Shown one piece after another: positions 36,252 to 43,933 of a stretch of 64,000 nucleotides of DNA. Source of the DNA: Streptomyces tuirus (GTDB lineage: Bacteria > Actinomycetota > Actinomycetes > Streptomycetales > Streptomycetaceae); contig JAGTPG010000002.1 of assembly GCA_018195615.1 (NCBI GenBank), positions 2,856,501-2,920,500 on the forward strand. The letters are read 5' to 3'. Position 1 is the stretch's first letter. Every line of letters starts with the position of its first letter. Below the pieces are notes generated by a model. The model ran no database searches. It had not been told where the DNA came from and saw only the letters and a list, made by a program, of their open reading frames with translations. A program made the translations under genes and the position numbers.

Positions 36252-36842
36252 GTGAACGACAGCGGCCAGAGCGCCGGAAGCTCAGCCCGGTCCCAGCGCA
36301 AGGACGCCCGGCGCAACCAGCAGACCCTGCTGGACGCGGCCGCCGAGGTCTTCGTCAGCTCGGGCGTGGACGCGCCGGTGCGTGACATCGCGGCCAGGGC
36401 CGGCGTCGGGGTGGGCACGATCTACCGCCACTTCCCCACCCGGGCGGACCTCGTCATCGCCGTCTACCGCCACCAGGTCGACGCCTGCGCCGAAGCCGGC
36501 CCGACTCTGCTGGCGGCCGGCCCGACGCCCCATGCCGCCCTGGTGCGGTGGGTCGACCTCTTCGTCGACTTCCTGGTCACCAAGCACGGTCTGGCCGCCG
36601 CGATGCAGGGGGACAGCGCCGGCTTCGAGACCCTGCACGCCTACTTCCTCGACCGTCTCCTGCCGGTGTGCGCCCAACTGCTCGACGCCGCCGCCGAGTC
36701 CGGCGAGATCCGCTCCGACCTCGACGCCTACCTGCTCCTGCGCGGCATCGGCAACCTCTGCATCGGGGCGGACAACGACCCCCGCTACGACGCCCGCCGA
36801 CTGGTCGCGCTCCTCGTCTCGGGGCTGCGCCGACCGCACTGA
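36252..36842 (+). CDS. TetR-family transcriptional regulator
   Basis: 196 residues from GTG 36252. The HTH is AAAEVFVSSGVDAPVRDIAARAGVGVGTIYRHFPTRADLVIAVY. The C-terminal half is a TetR ligand domain of the SbtR-like type (DLFVDFLVTKHGLAAAMQ, LRGIGNLCIGADNDPRYDARRLVALLVSGLR). It is divergent from the alpha/beta hydrolase and ends 3 bp before the convergent cyp125 stop. Autoregulation through the paired palindromes is inferred. Confidence 0.9.
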   Translation: MNDSGQSAGSSARSQRKDARRNQQTLLDAAAEVFVSSGVDAPVRDIAARAGVGVGTIYRHFPTRADLVIAVYRHQVDACAEAGPTLLAAGPTPHAALVRWVDLFVDFLVTKHGLAAAMQGDSAGFETLHAYFLDRLLPVCAQLLDAAAESGEIRSDLDAYLLLRGIGNLCIGADNDPRYDARRLVALLVSGLRRPH

Positions 36843-36845
36843 CCG

Positions 36846-38080
36846 CTACTGGGACCGAACCCGGAGTTCCTTCACCCCGTTGATCCACGCCGACCGCAAC
36901 CGGCGGGGGTCCTCGACCAGTTCCAGGCCCGGCATGGCATCGGCCACGGCGTTGAAGATCAGGTCGATCTCCAGCACGGCGAGGGACTTGCCGAGGCAGT
37001 AGTGCGGGCCGCCCCGCCGAAGCCCAGGTGCGGGTTGGGATCGCGGGTGACGTCGAAGGCGTCCGGCTCGTCGAAGACCTCGGGGTCGTGGTTGGCGGAG
37101 GCGTAGAACAACCCCACCCGGTCACCTTTGCGGATCCGCTTGCCGCCGAGCTCGGTGTCCTGGGTGGCCGTGCGCTGGAAGGCGGCGACCGGGGTGGCCC
37201 AGCGCACGATCTCCTCGGCCGCCGTCGCCGGGCGTTCCCTCTTGTACAGCTCCCACTGTCCGGGGTGGGTGAGGAAGGCGTGCATGCCGTGGGTGATGGC
37301 GTTGCGGGTGGTCTCGTTGCCCGCGACGGCCAGCATCAGCACGAAGAAGCCGAACTCGTCGGAGCTGAGGTTGCCCTCGTCCTCCGCCGCCACGAGCTGC
37401 GTGACGATGTCGTGGGCCGGGCACTGCTTGCGGTCGGCCGCCATGTTCATCGCGTAGGCGATGATCTCGGTGGCCGACTCGGCGCCGACCTCCTCGGTGA
37501 TGGCGTACTCGGGATCGTCGTACGCGATCATCTTGTTGGACCAGTCGAAGATCTTGTCCCGGTCCTCCTGCGGGACGCCGATCAGCTCGGCGATCGCCTG
37601 GAGCGGCAGTTCGCAGGCGACCTGGGTGACGAAGTCGAACGGGCCGGTGTGCGCGCGGGCGTTCTCGACGATGGCGTGGGCCCGGTTCCGCAGCCGCTCC
37701 TCCAGCGCCCGGATCGCCCTGGGCGTGAACCCGCGCTGCACGATCTGCCGCACCCGTGTGTGCTCCGGCGGGTCCATGTTGAGCAGGATGAACCGCTGGG
37801 CGTCGATGGAGTCACGGTCGATGTGCTCGTTGAAGCGGATGATCGCCGTGTTGAGGTACGACGAGAACAACTCCGGATGCGTGGAGACGTACTTGACGTC
37901 GGAATGCCGGGTGACCGCCCAGTACCCCTCGTCCTGGAAACCGGCGAGACCCGCCGGCTGCGGCACCCAGCAGACCGGCTCCACCCGGCGGAGCTCGGCG
38001 AACTCCGGCAGGGGCACGCGGTGGTGCAGCAGGTCCGGGTCGGTGAAGTCGAACCCGTCGGGCAGCGCGGGACAGGGCAT
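36846..38080 (-). CDS. cyp125: Cytochrome P450 of the CYP125 family, one frame break
   Basis: About 410 residues. CYP125-type landmarks: LPDGFDFTDPDLLHHRVPL at the start, LLNMDPPEHTRVR, ELPLQAIAELIGVPQEDRDKI, the I-helix AVAGNETTRNAITHGM, the ExxR region EEIVRWATPV, then after the break HYCLGKSLAVLEIDLIFNA with the haem-thiolate Cys and RLRSAWINGVKELRV at the end. CYP125 hydroxylates and oxidises the sterol side chain at C26/27. One G is missing near 37010 in GGCGGGG. I chose ATG 38080 (GGGAG upstream); 38125 is an alternative. Divergent from fadA5 as in Mycobacterium tuberculosis (Rv3545c/Rv3546). Electron donor probably the ferredoxin at 23545. Confidence 0.85.
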
Positions 38081-38248
38081 GGGCGGCTCCCACCACTCGT
38101 ACCGACTCTGAGTCTGACGGCCCATCAGCTGTGCGGAGTTGCGGTGACGGTAGTAACGGGTTCTACAAGTAGCAAGAGGCATGGGGCCCCAATTGCCCGC
38201 ACGACCCTTGCGGTCGGCCAGGCGCGCTCAGCACACTGCTGACAGAAC

Positions 38249-38262
38249 TAGAACGCGTACTA
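38249..38262. promoter_or_regulatory. KstR-type operator, site 4 (cyp125 / fadA5 intergenic), one mismatch
   Basis: TAGAACGCGTACTA fits TnnAACnnGTTnnA except GTA for GTT. It lies inside a near-perfect 20-bp palindrome (38246-38265) with AACTAG/CTAGTT arms. It sits 31-52 bp before the fadA5 start and in the shared cyp125 promoter region. Confidence 0.65.
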
Positions 38263-38296
38263 GTTCCGCGTAGCCTCCCGGAGAGGACCCGCACCC

Positions 38297-39466
38297 ATGG
38301 CTGCCGAACCCGTGATCGTCGAAGCCGTACGCACCCCCATCGGCAAGCGCGGCGGCGCGCTCGCCAACCTGCACCCCGCCTATCTCCTGGGCGAGACGTA
38401 CCGCGAGCTCCTCGGTCGCACCGGCATCCCCGCCGACTGCGTCGAGCAGATCGTCGGCGGTACGGTCACGCACGCCGGCGAGCAGTCCATGAACCCCGCG
38501 CGCACGGCCTGGCTCACGATGGGCCTCCCCTACGAGACGGCCGCGACGACCGTCGACGCGCAGTGCGGGTCCTCCCAGCAGGCCTCGCACATGCTGGCCA
38601 ACATGGTCGCCACGGGCGTGATCGACGTCGGCATCTCGTGCGGGGTGGAGTCGATGTCGCGGGTGCCGCTGGGGTCGGGCTCGAAGCACGGGCCCGGGAA
38701 GCCGTTCCCTGACGAGTGGAACGTGGACCTGCCGAACCAGTTCGAGGCGGCCGAGCGGATCGCCCGGCACCGGGGCCTGACGCGTGAGGACGTCGACGCC
38801 CTCGGACTCACGTCACAGGAACGGGCCGCCCTCGCCTGGGCGGAGGAGCGCTTCAAACGAGAGACGTTCGCGGTCCAGGTGCCGACGACCGAGGAGGAGC
38901 AGTACGCCGGGCAGGGCATGTGGCGCCTGGTCGACAAGGACGAGGGGCTGCGCGACACCACGGCGGAGGCGCTGGCCTCTCTGAAGCCGGTCATGCCGAC
39001 GGCGGTGCACACGGCCGGCAACTCGTCGCAGATCTCCGACGGGGCGGCGGCGATCATGTGGGCGTCGAAGCGGATGGCCCGGGCGCTGAAGCTGAGGCCC
39101 CGGGCCCGGATCGTGGCCCAGGCGCTCGTCGGTTCCGACCCCCACTTCCACCTCGACGGACCCATCGACGCGACCAACGCGGTGCTGGGCAAGGCCGGCA
39201 TGTCGTTGAAGGACATCGACCTCGTGGAGATCAACGAGGCGTTCGCATCCGTGGTGCTGAGCTGGGCGCGGGTCTTCGAGCAGGGCCTGGAGAAGGTGAA
39301 CGTCAACGGTGGCGCGATCGCGCTCGGGCACCCGGTCGGGGCGACCGGGGCCCGGCTCATCACGACGGCGCTCCATGAACTGGAGCGCGCGGACAAGGAG
39401 TTCGCGCTGATCACGATGTGTGCGGGGGGCGGTTTGGCCACCGGCACGATCATTCAGCGGCTGTAG
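38297..39466 (+). CDS. fadA5: Steroid side-chain 3-ketoacyl-CoA thiolase, FadA5-like
   Basis: 389-residue thiolase. Nucleophile C90 in DAQCGSSQQ, H345 in ALGHPVGATGARL and C375 in TMCAGGG are all present. It shares long stretches with mycobacterial FadA5 from memory: the PIGKR opening, DLPNQFEAAERIA, HTAGNSSQISDGAAAI, RARIVAQALVGSDP and EINEAFASVVLSWARV. FadA5 cleaves acetyl-CoA or propionyl-CoA from 3-ketoacyl-CoA sterol side chains. ATG 38297 with GGAGAGGA upstream. Divergent from cyp125 over a KstR-type operator. Confidence 0.9.
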   Translation: MAAEPVIVEAVRTPIGKRGGALANLHPAYLLGETYRELLGRTGIPADCVEQIVGGTVTHAGEQSMNPARTAWLTMGLPYETAATTVDAQCGSSQQASHMLANMVATGVIDVGISCGVESMSRVPLGSGSKHGPGKPFPDEWNVDLPNQFEAAERIARHRGLTREDVDALGLTSQERAALAWAEERFKRETFAVQVPTTEEEQYAGQGMWRLVDKDEGLRDTTAEALASLKPVMPTAVHTAGNSSQISDGAAAIMWASKRMARALKLRPRARIVAQALVGSDPHFHLDGPIDATNAVLGKAGMSLKDIDLVEINEAFASVVLSWARVFEQGLEKVNVNGGAIALGHPVGATGARLITTALHELERADKEFALITMCAGGGLATGTIIQRL

Positions 39467-39728
39467 ACGTCCAGTTGACGAACGTGGCGAACGTGGCGGG
39501 CTCGAGGGTGAGCATCGGGCCCGCCGGGTTCTTGCTGTCGCGTATTGCGACAGTGGCCTCCGGGGTTTCGGCAACTTCGAGGCACTGGCCACCCTGGTCG
39601 CCGCTGTACGTCGACTTACGCCAGGCCAGGGCCCCGATCGGAGCGCATTCGACGCATTCGCCGCCTTGATCGCTGCTGTAACTGGACTTACGCCACTGAG
39701 TCCCCGCCGGAATCGCGATGCTCGCCAT
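39450..39728 (-). CDS. DUF397 protein with two tandem repeats
   Basis: 92 residues containing two DUF397 copies: WRKSSYSSDQGGECVECAP and WRKSTYSGDQGGQCLEVAE, then VAIRDSKNP. Each unit is a small beta-hairpin; many Streptomyces carry a one- or two-repeat form beside an XRE/DUF5753 regulator, and BldB-like/Scr1-type pairs are known examples. The start lies 41 bp inside the 3' end of the XRE gene on the same strand, so it is translationally coupled. It also overlaps the convergent fadA5 3' end by 17 bp. Confidence 0.85.
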   Translation of the reverse strand: MASIAIPAGTQWRKSSYSSDQGGECVECAPIGALAWRKSTYSGDQGGQCLEVAETPEATVAIRDSKNPAGPMLTLEPATFATFVNWTSTAAE

Positions 39729-40536
39729 AGCGTTCCTCCATCACTCGCCGGATCAACTCCGCCGAATCCCTGAGGGAGAGCGCGGCGGCCTGAAGATGAT
39801 CGTAACGGAGCGAGCAGTCCTTGACGGTGTCCGGGTTCGCGGTCGGATGCCCGCTGCCGTAGCCCTCGGTGTAGACGATGGCCGGGTCGCTCGCGAAGTG
39901 GAAGAGGGTGAACGAGCCTGTCAGTCCTGCGTGCGCCCCGGCCGAAAACGGCAGCACCTGGACGTTGATCCGAGGATTACTCTCGAAGGCCAACAAGTGG
40001 GCCAGTTGGCCGCGCATGGCCTCGGGGCCGCCGATCTCCTGGTACAGCGCGGCCTCACTCAGCACCATCCAGAAGACCGGCGGCTCGTCCTTCTCGAAGA
40101 TGCGCTGACGGGCCAGGCGAACGGCGGTGCGGTCGTCGAGGTCGGTCAGGTCCAGCGCACCGAGGGTGGCACGCGCGTACGCGTCGGTCTGGATCAGGCC
40201 ATGCACCATGCCCATCTGAAAGGTACTGATCTCCGTCGCGCGCGCCTCCAGCTCCGCCACCTGCTGGAACCACGCCGAAAGCCGACTTCGCAGCACCAGC
40301 TCGACGAGCCGGGAGAACATACCGTCCGTCCCCAATGCCGCATCCGCCCGTTCACTGAACTCCGGCGTCGGAAGCTTCCTGGCCGTCTCGATCTGCCCTA
40401 CCAGTGAGCCGGTGTAGTTGACGATGTCCCCCAACTGCTTCTGCGTCAGCCCGGCCGCCTCTCTGTGACGCCGCAACTCGTAGCCGTAGTAGTCGAGCGG
40501 AGAAGCACCCGGGTCAAGGGCGTGGATGTGCGTCAC
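39688..40536 (-). CDS. XRE helix-turn-helix regulator with DUF5753
   Basis: 282 residues from GTG 40536. HTH: ELRRHREAAGLTQKQLGDIVNYTGSLVGQIETARKLP. DUF5753 follows (MVHGLIQTDAYARATLG, NPRINVQVLPFSAGAHAGLTGSFTLFHFAS, AIVYTEGYG). Forms the usual module with the overlapping DUF397 gene and the divergent RsbW-like gene at 40630, likely a local regulatory switch tied to development or stress. Confidence 0.9.
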   Translation of the reverse strand: MTHIHALDPGASPLDYYGYELRRHREAAGLTQKQLGDIVNYTGSLVGQIETARKLPTPEFSERADAALGTDGMFSRLVELVLRSRLSAWFQQVAELEARATEISTFQMGMVHGLIQTDAYARATLGALDLTDLDDRTAVRLARQRIFEKDEPPVFWMVLSEAALYQEIGGPEAMRGQLAHLLAFESNPRINVQVLPFSAGAHAGLTGSFTLFHFASDPAIVYTEGYGSGHPTANPDTVKDCSLRYDHLQAAALSLRDSAELIRRVMEERYGEHRDSGGDSVA

Positions 40537-40629
40537 GGCAGAAGCCCCTCTCACGCAACTCGGCCCACAACTGGACCGGTTGTATCCGTTCCGTAGCCGA
40601 GGGTAGTCACCGCACGTCAGCCTCGTCTC

Positions 40630-41040
40630 GTGAACGAATACATTCCCGCCCAGTACTCGATGCGCCTCACCGTCGGCTCGCACTCCCCCCGGCACATCCG
40701 CCGTATCGCCCGCTCGTTCCTCCACGGGTGGGGTATGCCCGAGCTGTCCGACGCCGTCGAGCTGGGTGTGACAGAACTGCTCGCCAACGTCGTACGGCAC
40801 GTCCCGGACCGGCGCTGTGCGTTGCTGTTGCTGCGACGGCCCGCCGGCGTGCGCGTGGAGGTGTCGGACGGCAGCGATCAACTTCCCTGCACACCGGCCT
40901 CGCCGGACGCGGAGTCCGAGAACGGCCGTGGGCTCCTCCTGCTCGACGCGATGGTCGACAAGTGGGGCGTGTCCCTGTGGTCGGAGGGCGGCAAGACCGT
41001 GTGGTTCGAATGCGGAGCGGAGTCCGTCGCTCTGGAGTGA
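40630..41040 (+). CDS. RsbW-like ATP-binding (anti-sigma/serine kinase) protein
   Basis: 136 residues from GTG 40630. A GHKL-type ATPase: RRIARSFLHGWGMPELSDAVELGVTELLANVVRHV is the N-box, EVSDGSDQLP the G1 box and ENGRGLLLLDAMVDKWGV the G2 box. Likely an anti-sigma or regulatory serine kinase partner of the adjacent XRE/DUF397 module. No anti-anti-sigma gene is next to it. Confidence 0.85.
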   Translation: MNEYIPAQYSMRLTVGSHSPRHIRRIARSFLHGWGMPELSDAVELGVTELLANVVRHVPDRRCALLLLRRPAGVRVEVSDGSDQLPCTPASPDAESENGRGLLLLDAMVDKWGVSLWSEGGKTVWFECGAESVALE

Positions 41041-41046
41041 ATCCAG

Positions 41047-41064
41047 GCCGGCGCTTGCGCCGGC
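41047..41064. terminator. Short GC hairpin between convergent genes
   Basis: GCCGGCGC (41047-41054) and GCGCCGGC (41057-41064), perfect 8-bp arms with a 2-nt spacer (tighter loop in practice). It lies 7 bp after the RsbW-like stop and before the convergent peptidoglycan-binding gene end. No T-tract. Confidence 0.5.
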
Positions 41065-41079
41065 GCTGCCTCAGGCCCG

Positions 41080-41481
41080 TCAGCAGAAGGGAGCTCCCGG
41101 CGAGTTCGCCCAGAAGGAGAGGAACGACCAAGTCTGGGCTCCGATGCGACCGTCGACGACGATGGCGGCACAGCGCTGGAAGTCCCTTGTCGCGGATTGC
41201 GTGAGTCGGCCGAAGTCTCCGTCCTCGTCCAGGCCGGCGCCTGTCGCCTGATTCAGGTAGCACTGGGCTTGGCGGACCGCTGCCCCGGATGACCCCAGCT
41301 GAAGATTCGGTCGACTGTCGGTGTAGTCGCACACGTCGTCCGGCCCCTGGGCCACGAGGGTTGCTGGACGGTTCAACGTGTGTTCGGCCGCAGAAGCGCC
41401 GCCTGATGCCGCTACAGCCGGCGCTCCCATGAGGGAAATTGGAAGAGCCAGGGCCGCTGCGGCGATGTGCGCACGTCGCAT
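41080..41481 (-). CDS. Secreted peptidoglycan-binding-like protein
   Basis: 133 residues from ATG 41481 with an ideal GGAGGTGATC box just upstream; a GTG nine bases earlier lies inside that box and is not favoured. Signal peptide MRRAHIAAAALALPISLMG, then LQLGSSGAAVRQAQCYLNQATG, FGRLTQSATRDFQRCAAIVVDGRIGAQTWSFL, a PG_binding_1-type fold. Four cysteines in the mature part may form disulfides. Probably an exported cell-wall-associated protein. Confidence 0.8.
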   Translation of the reverse strand: MRRAHIAAAALALPISLMGAPAVAASGGASAAEHTLNRPATLVAQGPDDVCDYTDSRPNLQLGSSGAAVRQAQCYLNQATGAGLDEDGDFGRLTQSATRDFQRCAAIVVDGRIGAQTWSFLSFWANSPGAPFC

Positions 41482-41604
41482 CCTGATCACCTCCGAGAGG
41501 GGTGCTTTTCCTCATCGTGCGCTTCCCGCACCTGGGTTGCATCTCGGGGCGGGCCCCGCCTCGAGGGGTGATCCCGGGACCCTGTCCGTGACGCAGGCAA
41601 CTCG

Positions 41605-43644
41605 TCACCTGTGTACGGGCTTTCGGGTCGGTGTGCGTTCACGCCCTGTCGGCGCGGCTGTAGCAGCCCGGGGCCCGGACAGCAGATACGTGAGTACGAA
41701 GCCCGCCCCGATCACCACCGCTCCCCCGGCCGCGTCGAGCACCCAGTGGTTGCCGGTCGCCACGATCGCCCAGAGGGTGAACAGCGGGTGCAGCAGCCCG
41801 ACGGCCTTCAGCCACCACCGGCGCGCCAGGACGGCGATCACGATGCCGCACCACAGCGACCAGCCGAAGTGCAGGGACGGCATGGCCGCGTACTGGTTGG
41901 TCAGGGCCGTGAGCGTGCCGTAGTCGGGCTGGGAGAAGTCCTGCACGCCGTGGACGGTGTCGATGTAGCCCAGCCCCGGCATCAGACGCGGCGGGGCCAG
42001 CGGGTAGAGCCAGAAGCCGGCCAGGGCGAGCAGGGTGGCGATGCCGAGGGCGGAGCGCGCCCAGCGGTAGTCGGCAGGGCGGCGCCAGTACAGGACGGCG
42101 AGGACGGTCAGCGGGCCGACGAAGTGCATCGACGTGTAGTAGAAGTCGCTGAAGTCCCGCAGCCGGTCGATCCCGGCCACCGTGTGGTTGACCCAGCGCT
42201 CGATGTCGATGCGCAGGACGCGTTCCAGGCTCAGGATCCGCTGTCCGTGCCCCTCGGCCTCGGCCCGGCCGGCCGAGTTGCTGCCGCCGGTGGCGGCGAG
42301 CCGGACCTGGGAGTAGGCGGCGTAAGCGACCCGGAGGAGGAGGAGTTCGAGGAGGAGGTTGGGCCTGCTGAGGATCGGGCGCAGGAACGGCACCAGCGGG
42401 ACGTGCCGGAAGCGGGCCGGGGCGCTGGGCGCGTACTCGGTCGGCAGCGGCGACCGGTAGGACGGCGAGGCGCGGGAGAGGAACGGCACGGCCGTGGCGG
42501 CGGCGACGGCGGCCAGCAGGACCAGGTTGGTGCGCAGCGGGTCCAGCGACGCCATCTCGGGCAGCAGCATCCTGGTCGGCAGGGTCATGACCAGGACGAC
42601 GGCGACCGGCCACACGTACCGGTCGGAGGCGCGCTTGCCGGCCCGGCCGACGACCGCGAGCAGCACCCACAGCAGCTGGTGCTGCCAGGCGGTGGGCGAG
42701 ACGACGATCGCGGCGCAGCCGGTGATCGCGACGGCGAGCAGCAGCTGGCCGTCGTCGAAGCAGCGCACGGCGCGGCGCAGGGCCAGGACGGCGACGGCCG
42801 CGCCGAGCGTCAGGAACAGCGCGATCTCCAGGGGGCCGGTCAGGCCGAGCCGCAGCAGGGCGCCGTGCAGGGACTGGTTGCCGAGGTCGTCGGCCCGGCC
42901 GCCGAGGCCGGCGCCGGCCAGGTGGTGGACCCAGTAGGTGTGGGAGTCGTGCGGCATCGCGGCCCAGGCGAGCGCGGTGCAGGTGGCGAAGGTGACACCG
43001 GTGGCGAGGGCGGCGCGTCTGCGGCCGGTGAACCACAGCAGGGGCGTGAAGAGCAGCAGCGTGGGCTGGAGCGCGGCGGCGACGCCGATGAGCAGGCCGC
43101 TGGTCCGCTGGCCGTGGGCGACGAAGCAGCCCAGCAGGACGAGCAGGACCGGGATGATGCTGGTCTGGCCCAGCCACAGGGTGTTGCGGACCGGCAGGGA
43201 CAGCATGAGCAGGCCGATGGCGACCGGGGCGGCGAGCAGTGCCGTGCGGCGTCCGACGGGCTGGGGCAGGGCGCGGGCGGCGATCAGGCCGAGGGCCACG
43301 ACCAGCAGCAGCGTGCCGAAGGTCCAGCCCCAGCCGAGGGCCTGTTCGGCCGAACGGGTGAGGGGTTTCAGGGCGAGTCCGTTGAAGGGCGTGCCGGTGA
43401 AGCGGGTGGAGTCGTAGAGCGAGCCGTTCACATGCAGCACGCCGTTCGGCCCGACCCAGGTCTCCAGGGCCGTCAGCCGCTCCCCGCGCGGGCTGCCGAG
43501 CACGGCGGCCACCTGACGGGCGGCGAGGGCGGCGACGATCAGCCACAGTCCGAGGCAGGCCACGCGCAGGCGTGGACGGGCCCCGCCGACGGCAGTCGCT
43601 CCGAGGGCTTCCGTCGGTCGTCCGCTGCGCTCCGCTTTCGCCAC
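41605..43644 (-). CDS. GT87 mannosyltransferase-like domain fused to PAP2 phosphatase
   Basis: 679 residues. Residues 1-400 are a GT-C-type polytopic domain (GT87/DUF2029, with LYDSTRFTGTPFNGLALKPL, AAALQPTLLLFTPLLWF and SPTAWQHQLLWVLLAVVG). Residues about 470-660 are a PAP2/Aur1-like domain with FYYTSMHFVGP, AAMPSLHFGWSLW and ATGNHWVLDAAGG, the phosphatase His/Asp residues. This pairing would join polyprenyl-phosphate-sugar glycosylation to lipid dephosphorylation or phosphotransfer in the membrane. The frame is intact. Confidence 0.85.
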   Translation of the reverse strand: MAKAERSGRPTEALGATAVGGARPRLRVACLGLWLIVAALAARQVAAVLGSPRGERLTALETWVGPNGVLHVNGSLYDSTRFTGTPFNGLALKPLTRSAEQALGWGWTFGTLLLVVALGLIAARALPQPVGRRTALLAAPVAIGLLMLSLPVRNTLWLGQTSIIPVLLVLLGCFVAHGQRTSGLLIGVAAALQPTLLLFTPLLWFTGRRRAALATGVTFATCTALAWAAMPHDSHTYWVHHLAGAGLGGRADDLGNQSLHGALLRLGLTGPLEIALFLTLGAAVAVLALRRAVRCFDDGQLLLAVAITGCAAIVVSPTAWQHQLLWVLLAVVGRAGKRASDRYVWPVAVVLVMTLPTRMLLPEMASLDPLRTNLVLLAAVAAATAVPFLSRASPSYRSPLPTEYAPSAPARFRHVPLVPFLRPILSRPNLLLELLLLRVAYAAYSQVRLAATGGSNSAGRAEAEGHGQRILSLERVLRIDIERWVNHTVAGIDRLRDFSDFYYTSMHFVGPLTVLAVLYWRRPADYRWARSALGIATLLALAGFWLYPLAPPRLMPGLGYIDTVHGVQDFSQPDYGTLTALTNQYAAMPSLHFGWSLWCGIVIAVLARRWWLKAVGLLHPLFTLWAIVATGNHWVLDAAGGAVVIGAGFVLTYLLSGPRAATAAPTGRERTPTRKPVHR

Positions 43645-43933
43645 GCCTCGCCGAGCCTCTTACCCGAAATGCCCCCTTCGTCCGGTTGACGATAGCGGGC
43701 GAGGCGTGCGGTCGCCTCTCGTGAACGCGAGAAGGATCACATCAAGATCGCGTGGGGACCGCTCCCAGCCGGGCATACGTGCCTGCACAGCCGGTGTTTA
43801 GATGCACCCTGCAACGAAAGGCGTACCGCCCGTAAACGGGCTTTATCCGCTTATCGTCGCTTTTTCGGCCCGTACGACAGCGCCGCCGCGCGGACCGCGC
43901 CCCTGTCCCCGTCGAAAGGAAGGCGAGCGAGTT

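Noticed and set aside
41611..43689. Long plus-strand open frame over the GT87-PAP2 gene
   Set aside because: Its translation is Gln/Gly/Arg-rich low-complexity sequence, the usual antisense shadow of a high-GC gene, and the minus-strand protein has two clear domains.
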